Source of the DNA: Fremontodendron californicum
Lineage: Eukaryota > Streptophyta > Magnoliopsida > Malvales > Malvaceae
Length of the DNA stretch: 64,000 bases
Reading direction: 5' to 3'
Assembly (NCBI GenBank): GCA_030761205.1
Contig: JAULJL010000002.1
Location: 22,175,010-22,239,009 of the forward strand
The notes beneath the pieces were generated by a model. The model saw only the letters and a program-made list of their open reading frames with translations, ran no database searches and had not been told where the DNA came from. The position numbers were made by a program, and so were the translations under genes. Shown here piece after piece: positions 11,502-22,810 of this stretch. Position 1 is the first letter of the stretch. Every line of letters begins with the position of its first letter.

Positions 11502-14029
11502 ATGGCTGCTATACCCTTCTTGATTTTGGTTGTTCTCTCGCACTTCTTGCTACTTCACTCAGTTGAAGAAGAAAACCGGACCCGCCACCACCGGGGTTGC
11601 CCAGCCTTCCCTTGCGGAAAACTTGGTGAGATTGAATTCCCTTATACTCTAAGGGATCGCCCTGAGTGTGGGCTGTTTGCAGTTGATGGTTGTCACCGTA
11701 ACGTTCAGAAGGTCCAGCTAGAACAGGGAGGACGTTGGTATCAACTTCATGCAATCTCCCAAGCTGACACCATTAACATTTATGACGAAGTGCTTGAGAA
11801 GCACTTATAGAACAAGGATTGTGAATCCTTGAAGAATTTGAGTTTTCCCAATCTTCCATATGTCACTTTCGAAATCGGTTCTTGCCTGACCTTGTGTAAA
11901 TGCAATAGCGCTGTGAGTACTAGCTTTGCAACAGAATTCAGCTACGCAGTCTGCAAGAATTACACTCTATACTATAGTCAACCGGAAGGAATTCCTCCAC
12001 TAGAAAACCATAAAAATGATAGATTGTCAAGCCTTTGTAATTGTCCAATTATTCAGCTCCCTTTTGCCAATCTTCCACCTGACAAGAATCAACCGAAGAA
12101 AATTTCGCAACATAACAATCACTTCTTTGAATTATTAACTCCGAATGTATCTGTCAAAGTTCACGTATCCGGTCATTGTTGGAAGTGTCATTCTAGAGGT
12201 GGTAGATGTCTAGTTAGCAAGCAAAGATTTCACTGTAGCAAAGGTATATCCATGCGAACATATCTATACTCTGCTTTCTAGTTGCTTTTCCCGCTTACAG
12301 AGTCTGCTGCATTTTTTTTTTCTTCATTGCAGATCATGCAACAAATGTTTACAAGAAGCATAAACTAGTTTTCTTGCAGTGAAATGTGTAAACAACAAAA
12401 ATGAATGGTTATGACATGAATTATCATAGACATAGTGCACCTGCCCCTTTTTTGGGGTAAATCTGACTGTGCTTCTTTGGTATCTTCAATTGCAGGGAAG
12501 AACAAATTGTGGTTGAAACTGGGACTTGGTAATCTCTCTCTTTCTAGCATCTCAAGTAATCAACTCTGTTTCCAGTAAAACAAGAAAAATGAAATTATTT
12601 CACATACTTTTTTATCTTATGGATAAATTACGTGGTTTTCACTCCAAAATTGACCAATCTCCTTATTATGCTGTCTGTAGGAATTGGATGCCCTACTCTA
12701 ATAATACTGATCTTGTCCGTCTATGTCTTCTGGTATCGATACAAACAAAAGTATGCTTCATCAATCTTTCTCAGAGGAAAAACTTCATCCAATCCCTCTT
12801 CAAAATCAGACCTGGAAAGAAGCAGTACTGTCTGCTTTGGGCTCCCCATCTTCTCCTACAGTGAACTTGTGGAAGCCACAAATAATTTTGACGATGAGAA
12901 AGAACTTGGAGATGGAGGCTTTGGGACTGTATACTATGGTAAGACGCATGTACTTTACCATTAAAAGATCGACAGCTGCTAAGCAACAATATAAATAGCT
13001 GTAAATAACTAAAAGCTTGATAAATGGACATTCTCTCTTTGTTTTGAACTAGGGAAACTCCGTGATGGGAGAGAAGTTGCAATCAAGCGACTATACCAAC
13101 ACAACTATAGACGGCTAGAACAGTTCATTAACGAAGTTGAAATCTTAACCCGCTTGCGCCACAAAAATCTGGTCTCTCTCTATGGTTGCACTTCACGCCG
13201 CAGCCAGGAACTTCTCCTTGTTTATGAGTTCATTCCTAATGGTACCGTTGCGGATCATCTCCATGGCGATCTTGTAGAGTCCGGTTCACTCACATGGCCT
13301 ATTCGTATGAGCATTGCTATAGAAACTGCAAGTGCATTAGCTTATCTCCATGCCTCGGATATCATACATCGTGATGTTAAAACTAACAACATTCTCCTGG
13401 ATGATAATTTTTCTGTCAAAGTAGCAGATTTTGGGCTTTCTCGTTTGTTCCCCAATGATGTCACCCATATCTCAACTGCTCCACAAGGGACCCCTGGCTA
13501 TGTTGACCCAGAATATCACCGATGTTACCAGCTTACAGAAAAGAGTGATGTCTATAGCTTTGGAGTTGTTCTCATTGAACTCATATCATCAATGCCTGCT
13601 GTTGATATCACCAGGCATAGGCATGAGATTAATTTGGCTAATTTAGCAATAAACAAGATTCAAAAGTGTGCCTTTGATGAGTTGATTGATCCTAATCTTG
13701 GGTATAAATCAGATGCACAAGTTACAAGGATGACAACTTCAGTTGCAGAGCTGGGTTTTCGATGTTTGCAACAAGAGAAAGAAATGCGCCCTTCAATGGA
13801 AGAGGTTTTGGAGGAACTACAGAGAATACAAAGTGAAGATTACAGGTCGGAGAGTGTGCAGGAGGAGGAACACAGTGATAGTGAGGTGCCAAGGAGTGTA
13901 CAGCCGCCTCCTTCACCACCAAACGGCGATCAAATTGCATTGTTGAAGAATATCCGGCTGCCAGCTTCACCAGTTTCTGTGACAGATAAATGGGTTAGCC
14001 GGAGTACTACTCCTAATGCCAGTGGATAA
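11502..14029 (+). CDS. LRK10-like receptor-like serine/threonine kinase, four exons, in-frame TAG in exon 1
   Basis: Predicted exons are 11502-12243, 12496-12528, 12681-12938 and 13053-14029, all with GT-AG junctions in phase 1. They total 2010 nt, or 669 codons plus stop, normal for the family. Residues 1-20 are a signal peptide. The ectodomain has a CPAFPCGKLGEI...FPYTL...CGLF opening and closes with a C-x2-C-x2-RGGRC module. A short KLWLKLGL exon leads to a transmembrane helix at about 262-279. The kinase starts near 330: glycine loop LGDGGFGTVYYG, VAIK lysine 356, HRDVK aspartate 452, DFG aspartate 470 and TPGYVDPEY, an active-looking RD kinase. A Ser/Pro/Glu-rich tail follows. Codon 103 (11808-11810) is TAG with homologous sequence continuing directly after it in the same frame, so a CAG-to-TAG change is likely. 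As drawn, only a short secreted fragment would be made. The kinase exons look maintained and could be used from the exon at 4863. Related Arabidopsis LRK10L1 proteins act at the plasma membrane in ABA and stress signalling. Confidence 0.85.
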
Positions 14030-14244
14030 GTTTTTCTTTACCATTCTGCTTAAATTCAAGTCTCATTGCCAACTGCAAATAGAGGGTAAAAGTTTTCGTT
14101 CTTCTCCTCATTTGCTTTTTCTTGAGGGAATGTACATAGTAAATGGAGCAATCATTATTATATATAATGTTCATGTTCTGCAGATCCTTTATCCGGCTGC
14201 CCTGCTTTCTGCAGCTAATATTTCTTAAATAGCAAAACTTGTAG

Positions 14245-14250
14245 AATAAA
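14245..14250 (+). terminator. Candidate poly(A) signal AATAAA of the receptor kinase gene
   Basis: AATAAA followed by AAATGATC about 215 bp after the kinase stop codon. Plant poly(A) signals are degenerate, so this is only a reasonable candidate. Confidence 0.3.
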
Positions 14251-15268
14251 TAAATGATCTCAAAATTGTATTCTTGCTCATGCAGTGAAGATCTTTTAAT
14301 TGCAAAGTCAGGTGAAAACTATAACAATGGCATGGACATTGGTTCATCAAGATCATGCTTGTGGAAATCTGCTTTAAGAAGAGCAAATTGTATTACATAA
14401 AAATTCATTTTGAAACTTGAGATTGTCAAAGGATTGAAGTTTTTTGAACTAAGACTATTATTCTACTAAAAATCAACATATGACACTATTGTTTTTTTGA
14501 TAATTGAGTTTGTCAGGTGGTTTGAACCCTAAACATTGGATTAAGAATTCAACACTTTACGAGACTGTTGGCATATCAGACTATTGTTGGCATTACATAA
14601 GCTTCATTCTCAACTATGTTCAGATACTCTGAGCTATGCTAAACTCTAAATTTGAACATATGATTGCGAATGTCAATGGCTACATACGGAAAAGCCTTGT
14701 TCCTAATATTGCTCCAACATATAGAATACGGCAGGGACAAGCATGTTATATGTATTATAATTATAACAAATCCACAATGGGGCACGTTCTAAAATCCAAC
14801 ATGGGCACACCACTAAATTGAATAAAGTGAATGGTAGCTCATGTTTTGCTTCTTCTAGGGTCTTAAAAGGTCAAATTGTGCCATCCATTTTTTCTTTTTT
14901 TAAATCAAAATACGAATTTAGTTTCTACAATAATTTTAACATCGACAATACCTCTACTTTTCGCTATTTGAATTTTTTATCCTAACAGTATTAAATTTGC
15001 TTACGTGAACATTGAGTCCACCGGCGTGATAATATCGAATGACTTTTTGGACAATTGATGATGTTGATATTTTTGTTGGCCATATGACAAAGAAGTGGGA
15101 TCCAAAACTTCTTTCTTTCCCCGTTTCTTCATATCATTTTCTTTCTGTAACTATTACACACTCCCTTTATCTTTTGGAATCCAAAAATCCGGCAGCCCCT
15201 AAACCCACTAAACCTGGAATCCGGCAACTAAGATCACCCAGTGCCATTAAAAAAACTGACGTAAGACT
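14251..15268. other. Intergenic spacer
   Basis: No gene recognised; short open frames near 14636 and 15039 show no family features. Confidence 0.45.
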
Positions 15269-15822
15269 TAGGGTCAATTTAGATGGACGGTGAGATTGAT
15301 TCCGATGTGATTAAAAATAGCGGTGTCGGTGAGATTGGATACTGTAATGCTAAGATTAAAATCAGTGGGATATGTGTTTGGATTCAAACAGTGATAACGG
15401 TGAGATGAGAATGAAAATGACTATTAAGGATATTAATATAAAAGTGAATTAATAAATTATCTTTATATATTTTAATAATATTTAAAATTTTAACATATAT
15501 TATTTTATATATTTATTTAAAATTTAATTAATTAACTAATTGTATAAATTTATTTATTATATTAAATTACTAAATATTTAAATTTTTTAAATAAAAAATT
15601 GAAAAATAAATTAATAAAATAAATATGAAATAATTTAAAAGTAAATTAAACTTTTTAAACAATAAATAATAAAAATTATTAAAAATAATAAAAAAAGACA
15701 AAATGAACATTTTGTATTCATTGAAGGGTTCAGTTAACAACTGGACCCTCCACCCTCTAATTGAAAACTGGAGGGCCAGTGATTTTTTTAAATGCACCGG
15801 GGGTGCATCCAAATGCACCCAC
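15269..15822. mobile_element. Candidate hAT-type MITE
   Basis: Left end GGGTCAATTTAGATGGACGGTG at 15271 pairs imperfectly with the reverse complement of the right end near 15798-15820 (GGGTGCATTTGGATGCAC... read inward). Sub-terminal GGTGAGATT words repeat at 15290, 15329 and 15398. The middle is A/T-only sequence. No 8-bp duplication found, so boundaries are approximate. Confidence 0.45.
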
Positions 15823-16224
15823 CGGTGTGTTTGCTCTTGAAAAAAAGCTAAAATATACATAAATTCTATCGCACTAGGATTGCGATGGAATCCATATGCA
15901 CCTTAGTTCTTCAACATTCCATTGATTCTATTTCCACAATAAGTTCAACTTGCCAGCAATTAGATATTTCAATTATTAGAAGGATATTACATTAGAAGAG
16001 ATTATAAATGCCTCAAGACCTTCCTTCAAAACATAAAACCAAAAAAAAAAAAAAATAATCTTGTGTAGAAGCAATGTCAAAAAATCCCTCGTCACTAACT
16101 GAATTTAATTTATCCAAACCATCTACAAGAATCAAAAGCACAACAACATAGTACTGAAAGTCATATTCCACCTCAAAAGCATATAACTCATTAATTCCAT
16201 AGGAAAAGGCAACAAAAAAAAAAA
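15823..16224. other. Intergenic spacer
   Basis: No gene recognised; poly(A)-like runs near 16037-16055 and 16214-16225. Confidence 0.45.
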
Positions 16225-16395
16225 ATGGAATTAAGACTCCATTTAAGTTGTAGATATGCAAGTTTAGGGGCGTTTTCTCGGAAATCAGATCCGGTAAGAT
16301 GGCTTAGGAGATCGAAGAGAAGATTTAGGTTAATTTTGGTGACGCCAGCATTGGAGGAAGACAGTTTGTCTAGAGAGAGAAGAAAAAAAAAATAA
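16225..16395 (+). CDS. Small Arg/Ser-rich ORF, possible plastid-targeting fragment (uncertain)
   Basis: A 56-codon frame from ATG 16225 to TAA 16393. It is rich in Arg, Ser and Leu (contains WLRRSKRRFRLI) and has a PALEEDSL segment and a basic end, RERRKKK. The composition resembles a transit peptide with the first residues of a mature plastid protein, so this may be a detached first exon or a relic. No downstream exon was found and no family is recognised. It may equally be chance. Confidence 0.2.
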   Translation: MELRLHLSCRYASLGAFSRKSDPVRWLRRSKRRFRLILVTPALEEDSLSRERRKKK

Positions 16396-17518
16396 AGAAA
16401 AGAACACGTCATCACAACAACCTTATCACATAATCAAATCAAAACCACGTCAATGTCCATAACTCCATATCAATGAACTTAATGATTGGCAATTTATGAT
16501 TTGAGAATATAATAACTCTTATAGCCATTGATTGAATAATCATATATTACATATTTATACATATTTATATAATGTGTATATAATTGTTTATTTTCTAGAT
16601 TTTATTTTAAATATAAAACATTATCCACTTATGATATACTTATATATTCTGAAATTATAAAAATATAATTATTTTAAGATGAAATAATTTTATTTTTTTA
16701 AAAAAAATCTAAAAATCATATTTATATAAATTTTCAAAATTAAATTTCATAATTTATTGTTTGATACATCTTAATACTATTAATTTACTCAATTATTAGC
16801 ATTAAAAATAACTTATTCATTATATTTTAAGATGATGTTCTTTTTAAACATTTTATTTTTTTCATAATATTTTTTCACAACAATGTTAAATATTCAAAAT
16901 TTTCAAATCATTATTTTTTATTATAATTTTTCAGGATAATTTTTAAATGCGCTCTTTTTGAAAACTAAATTTTTCTCAAAGCAAAGGTTTGATGAAACAT
17001 TTTAACTCTAATAAAAACATACAAACTTTTGAATGTGATATATGGTTGTTATGTTCTTTCTGGAAAGGAAGGTCAATAAAGACTTTTCAAGTTCTCACTG
17101 AGAAAGACAGGATTTTGAGAAATGGTTTTTCTTTTTATTTCCAGTTCTCCACAGTTCTATGATTTTGGAATTTTATTGGAAACTGCACCCACACAGCTCT
17201 TTCTCTCCCTTCTGCTCTTCCTTTTTATCTCTTCCAAGAGAAAAAAAAAAAAAAAATTCCATTCAAAGACTTCCACTTTTGAAACTGTAAAAAAGAAGAA
17301 ACACAAAGCATGCAAAAAGAGGAAAAAGAAACATAGAAAACTCCAACATAGATTCTTTTCTCTTGCTTTGAAGCAACCAATACAATACGAAAATCACCTT
17401 CACAATCATTTTGTCAAGTTTCAAATTCCAAATCCTCCCATTCACTTCACTTAAATTGTTCATCAGATACGCAACAAGGGAAGAACAGAGACCGAGAGAG
17501 GGAACCTGGGAATAAAAA
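16396..17518. other. AT-rich spacer and upstream region of the 17.5-kb gene
   Basis: 16500-16980 is very A/T-rich and non-coding. From about 17120 the base composition becomes more even. The 17200-17518 stretch (C/T-rich, then purine-rich) may be promoter and 5' UTR of the gene at 17519. Confidence 0.4.
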
Positions 17519-18001
17519 ATGGCGACGTTGCAGAAATTCAAGCTATTAGCGACACAATGCGGCGTCACCCAAAGTCCAACGAGGAGTCCAAGGACGAGTC
17601 CCATGGTCAATTTCCGTCGTCCTAAAACCACCCTACGAATGCTTCTCACCAGAACTAGTAGCCGGAAATCGTCAACCTGTCGGGAAATGTCGTATCCACA
17701 GAGTTTCGTCGGAAATTTACCTGAGAAAAAGAAGGGCGACAAAGATTTGAGTGGTCGTACTTTGAAGGATTTATTTGTATCATCTCCATTGTTAGAAGAA
17801 GAAGATGATGATGATGATGAAAGCAAAATTGTTAAGGAGAAATTTGGCAGAACGAGTGAAGTTGTTTTGGCGACGAAACTGAGTGGTCATAATGGTTTGG
17901 GAGGTGAACCAGGTTCGCTGAGGCCGGGTTGGATAGGATTCAGGCATAGGATGCTGTTGAGGAGGGTTTGGCGTCCCATGCTTACCACCATTCCTGAGTA
18001 A
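17519..18001 (+). CDS. Small conserved-looking plant protein of unknown function, 160 aa
   Basis: A single-exon frame from ATG 17519, in a purine-rich A-A-A-A-T-G-G context, to TAA 17999. The N-terminus (MATLQKFKLLATQCGV) is followed by a Ser/Thr/Pro/Arg-rich segment with repeated SP motifs (about 19-30) and an Arg-rich stretch RRPKTTLRMLLTR (about 33-45). Then come KDLFVSSPLLEE, an acidic run of Glu/Asp at about 92-101, and a C-terminus with GSLRPGW and RHRMLLRRVWRPML. There is no signal peptide, membrane helix or known catalytic motif. The ordered N- and C-terminal blocks around a low-complexity middle, even codon composition and a proper upstream region argue for a real gene. I cannot name the family. 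The Ser-rich minus-strand frame over the acidic run is a shadow. Confidence 0.75.
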   Translation: MATLQKFKLLATQCGVTQSPTRSPRTSPMVNFRRPKTTLRMLLTRTSSRKSSTCREMSYPQSFVGNLPEKKKGDKDLSGRTLKDLFVSSPLLEEEDDDDDESKIVKEKFGRTSEVVLATKLSGHNGLGGEPGSLRPGWIGFRHRMLLRRVWRPMLTTIPE

Positions 18002-21000
18002 TTTTTAGTAATTTGTTGAATTTTTAATGAAATTTTTGTTTTGTTTTGTTTGTTTTTTTTATTTAGTTAAGATTGTCAAGATTTTATTCTTGATTATTGA
18101 AATTAAGATTTCAGTACTCTACCAATAGATCACAAGCAAAACTTTAAGATTTGGTGAATAGAATTCCTTTTTTAGTTTTCTTTATTTTTTAATATCCAAA
18201 GGCTGGTAATTGTGATTCATGAAACGGATAGTCTTATTATAAAATAAAATAAAAAATCCAGTCATTTAGTGCTTATAAGAACTCATTAAAATTAGTTTAA
18301 GTATTTTTTTATTAATTCAAAAAGGATAATATATTAATCATAAATGTTTTTCTATAAATATAAAAGATAAACACAGGTTAATAACATTTTCTTATCATTA
18401 AAATTGTTGGTTCAAAATTTACTTAAAATTATGTTTCAATTGATTATTGTTATTACAATTTCAGATGTTTTTTTTTTTTTTTTTTTTCATTTTACCATGG
18501 ACCGAATTATTCAAAATGTCTTTTTGGAATTTGGAATGTTGAATGCTTTTGAATTTTGATATATGGTGGAAAGTTAAAGCCACTCATCAATCAATCAGGG
18601 GGTGGGGACCAAAACTCCAAAAAGTTTGCGTATTATTAAAGTTCAATACTCAATTTGCTTATTCCCTCTAAACATTACTCAATAATTATTTTTATAACAT
18701 GTAAATTTAAAAATCCAATAGATAAATTTAAAAAGATTTTACTAACTACTATATATATATATATTTTCATTCAATTTATTAAAAATAATGAATAAAATTA
18801 TCAATATTTACATTTAATATAATATTATTATTATAAATAGTATAATCTTAAAAAATATTTTAAACACATTCGTTAACAAAACTCATATAAAAAATGTTAA
18901 AATTTATTTTTGAGTTTCACTTCTTTATCTAGTAACAGTACTATATAGATTTCATTAGAATTGTTTTGACTTTGATACATTCACACAAGAACAAATAATG
19001 TGTCCTACTAGAGATGGACAATTTTGCCCAAAATTAAATTACATTTGAGATTTCTAGAGGAATTATAAGGAAACCAGAAATAATAAAAAATTTATATGAG
19101 AGTGAGGTTTATTCCTTACTATGATTATTTGATTTGAGAATCTGCATCTTAAGTCTGACAACTATGTCTTGTATGATTTTAACAAAAACAAGCTACCACT
19201 TGAACTTCATTTTTTATCTTTCTAATGGAATCTGGATCCAAAAAATGTTATATTTACCCCCATCTTATCAGACACTAGCATGTAAAATCACTTGAGTTAG
19301 TCTAGTCAAGACAATAGCCTAGTAAGAACTACATCTTTCCTATAAAAGGTAAGGACTCGACATTAAAGCTTTTATTATAGTGCAAATAAATTAATAAAAG
19401 TGTTATTAAGGATGTAAACAGTGTACAAAAGGGTAAAATTCTCAACATGTTATTCTTCTTGAATTTCTGCAACGTCAAGAATGAATGAAACGAATCAATT
19501 TGGCTCTTTCAAGTAATTTGATAGTTTGATGCATCAGTGTTTTAGTTATCATGAAAGACTTTGTCATCTGATAGAGAAGATCAATATTCATCATCTAGAC
19601 TCTCAAATGAATTTTCTTAAAACATAAATTTCTTGAAAATCAGTTTTCACAAAAAGGTTTATTTTAAAGCACAATCTATTTTAACATTCTATCTTAGTTT
19701 CTTGATATGTGACATTTCAACAAATGTCAAGACCAGCTCAAAATTTTGGGAAATAAAGAAAAAGGATTTGAAGTTCAGAAAAAATCTTCAAAGTAATGTT
19801 GATCCTCTTGGTTTTCTCAAAGAAGTTTAGTACTCATTAGCTTATTCAAAATGAAGAAGTTTAGTACTCATTAGCTTATTCAAAATGTCCTTCATCTAGT
19901 GATTCTTGTTGGTGTCTTGGCATAATCATGCACAAAAATTTCTTGAGTTTCTTTCCAATTGTGCTCTAAATTGCTCTTTTTTCTGGGTTTTCACACTACA
20001 ATTTCATTCTTTTTTTTTTTTCTTTTGTTTTCATTGGTTCTATAATGCACTTGATAATTCAAAACTCATCCAAACAATGGCAGATCTTAATATTTAATTT
20101 TGGGGGAGCCAATTAATTTCATACCGAAACGATCTTCATTTTTTCATAAAATATATCATATTGTATTATTAATAGTATGTATATATATTTGTAAGTAATA
20201 TACTAACAAATAAAATAAGCTTATAAAATTATACATTTTATTAATTCATAAACAAATGTATAAAGAATTATAATACATCAAATAAATAATCTTACTTAAA
20301 ATTATGAACGACTTTCTTTTTAAAAAAAAAATTAATTAATTAATTGTTAAACGATCTACTTGTCATCAAAATAAAAATAAAATAAAATATACATAAAAGA
20401 ATAAAGTAAAAACTTTGAGATAAGAAGATAGATGTTTTTCTAACTTTTTATAAAGTGGTGTCAACCTAACTTTTATGTTAAAAAAAGTTTGCATGATAGC
20501 AAATCTAGGGTAAAATTAAAATTGAAGATTATTTGGAGAGAAGTTGTAGTCGGTTATAAAGAAAAGAAAAAACATGTTTGGTACTTGCTTGGAAAAACAT
20601 TTGGTATGTGTTGATAATTAAACTCTAATCTTGCAAGAATTCATCTACTAAAGAAAGTGGGTGAATCATTTGGGTTAACCTCCAAGTTTAATTTATTTGA
20701 AAACTTAGAGTGGGTTTATTGAAGAAACTAGAAAGTCAATTTGATTTTTATTAAATTTATATCATTTTGATTTAAACTTTACAACAAACCTTTTGATTTT
20801 AAGAATTTATAAATGATGATTGATTGGTATAATAAATAATTAAATAATAATGTGATTTTAACCCTCTTAAATTGTAAAATTAAGTTATAAAATCACATAA
20901 AATTAACAATTTTAATTTGAGAACATAAATTTAAATTTATTTAACATATATACTTAAGAGTTTTTTTCTTTTAAACTTGGGGCGGCAAAGGCCCCCTCTG

Positions 21001-21069
21001 ATCTCTATAACCATCCGCCATTGAATCCAAAATAAAATGATAATTCAAAGGGGCAAGGGAAAGGGTAAA
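18002..21069. other. AT-rich intergenic sequence
   Basis: No gene recognised. Notable only for a T homopolymer at about 18469-18487 and a 34-bp tandem duplication at 19821-19888 (unit AGAAGTTTAGTACTCATTAG...). Parts of 19050-20100 may be old retroelement DNA, but I could not identify a domain. Confidence 0.45.
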
Positions 21070-22200
21070 CAAGGAAAAAGCTCTTCAAGATAAATATTTA
21101 TACTTAATCAAAATGAACTTTTAAAGCACGCAAAATAGGTAAGGGTTTAGGGTTATGAAAGAATTGATGAACAAGACCAAAATATGTGTTTAAAGTAGAC
21201 TTGCTCAAGGGTCGGGTTACCCGTCCAAACCCGAAGGCACGCCCATATTTTGGAGGGTTTGGATAAAAATATTAGGCTTGAAATATGAGTTTGGGCAAAA
21301 AATGAGATCCATTTAGAAAATGGGTCGGGTCTTGGCTCCAACAATCAAGGCCCGAGTGGCCCGACCCGTTTTTCATTTATATAACATATTATTTTTATAT
21401 TTTATATATTATGTAACTTATATCATATAAAAAATAAATATATATAATATTATAGTGTAAACATTTAAAAATATGCTAAATTATCCATGTTTTAGAACTT
21501 AATAAAAGAAATAAAGAAATAAAAATTAAATAATAAAAAAATTGTTTAAATTTAGAAAATAATAATAATACGGACGGGTTTAGGCAGAATTTGAGACTCA
21601 TATTTCGGGTAGGGCTGGGCTTAGGCAAGTATATATGATATTGATATCATACCTAAGCTCGGCCCGAACCCAGCCCAACCTAGCCCATGAACATCTCTAG
21701 TTTAAAGGTAATTAAACGAATGATCATTTTTTTCACGAGGACTTTTGACCTTTCTTCTTTTCAAAGCATGCTTTTTCATTTTTCCTTCCTTTTTTTTCTT
21801 TCTTTTCCTTTTTAAACATGAAGTGAGTTCTAAAAATTTGGAACTCAATTTATTTTAACATTTGCCTCTTAACATAAACATTCTTTCCGTGGCTTTTAAA
21901 TAAGATCTAACTAATCATATTTTTTTAAAAATATCCTTCTTCATAATTGCTCCCCTATGTGGTGGATGATCCTTTATTAGGGTTTATTTTAAAAAAAGAA
22001 TTCAACAGGCTCAAAGGGGTAGCAAGTGGATAATTTCTCATTTGTGAAAGGAATATGAACGACGATCATTTCTCATATCAAATACAAATACTTACATTTA
22101 AGAGCAATCCTTGGGAGAAAGATAAGAATTTTATTTTGCTTTTAAAATCATTTGAAAATCTCATATGCATAGTGTTACAATCAATTTTTTCTTTCTTTTT
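21070..22200 (-). mobile_element. Relic of Gypsy 3' internal region (family B type)
   Basis: Two blocks, 21085-21190 and 21710-22200, match the order and wording of 58430-58900, which lies just beyond the integrase end of the minus-strand Gypsy copy. Shared phrases include 'aaaatg(g)acttttaaagcacg', 'aggctcaaaggggt', 'agcaatcct(t/c)gg' and 'tctcatatgca'. The orientation is therefore the same (minus). No coding part is preserved. A MITE splits the relic at 21196-21699. Confidence 0.65.
21196..21699. mobile_element. hAT-like MITE with 8-bp TSD
   Basis: The 504-bp element is flanked by the identical 8-mer GTTTAAAG at 21188-21195 and 21700-21707. Its ends (TAGACTTGCTCAAGGG and, inverted, TAGAGATGTTCATGGG) form an imperfect inverted repeat, with sub-terminal CGGGT/CCCGA blocks. 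An 8-bp duplication is the hAT signature. No ORF. It interrupts the Gypsy relic, so it is the younger insertion. Confidence 0.8.
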
Positions 22201-22499
22201 TTGACATCTTGTGTAAAATACATCACCTCAATATGTCATCTACTATAATAAAAATTGAGTCCTTAGGGTCTCATAGGGGATTTTTGAATTTAATTAAATG
22301 ATTTTATTGTCTTATTTTGTCATCTTTTATGGATATTTTTGACTTTTTACAAAGAATCCTTAAGGATCCAAAGGGTATTTTTTTAAATGTTCAAGATTTA
22401 TTTATTCTATTTTGTTTTGTATTTGGGGCAAAAATATTTTTTTTGGTAAAAAATTAATAAATATATTATTATTAATGAATATATATTCTAGAAAAATCT

Positions 22500-22810
22500 T
22501 TTTTTTTTCCTTAAGTCGATTTAGGATTTGTGCCTGATCTGTTTGGGTAAAAAAAATAAATTATTTTAGTAATTATTATTTTTAATTTAAATCATGTATT
22601 TAAATGGGTTAGTTCGTCCGTTGACTTGCAGGTCGATTTAGGATCCGTACTCGACCCTCTTGGAAAAAAGTTTAAAAAAAAAAATTTATTTTACTAATTT
22701 TTTTATTTTAATTTTAAATGATGAATTTAAAGTGGTTGATCCACGTTGACTCGCAAGTCGATTTAGGATTCGTACCCAACTCTCTCGGGAAAAAAGTTAA
22801 AAAAAAGAAT
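22500..22810. repeat. ~120-bp tandem repeat, about 2.5 copies
   Basis: The phrase GTCGATTTAGGAT recurs at 22515, 22632 and 22757, with matching flanks (GTTGACT...GCAAGTCG, then TCTCGGGAAAAAAGT). The copies are diverged, with spacing 117 and 125 bp. Confidence 0.65.

Noticed and set aside
12334..12372. Possible extra small exon after an AG in the receptor kinase gene
   Set aside because: No donor follows and the four-exon model already joins in phase with a whole number of codons.
17263..17826. 187-codon minus-strand frame beginning with a Ser run
   Set aside because: It is the complement of the Glu/Asp run of the plus-strand gene at 17519 and crosses its upstream region.
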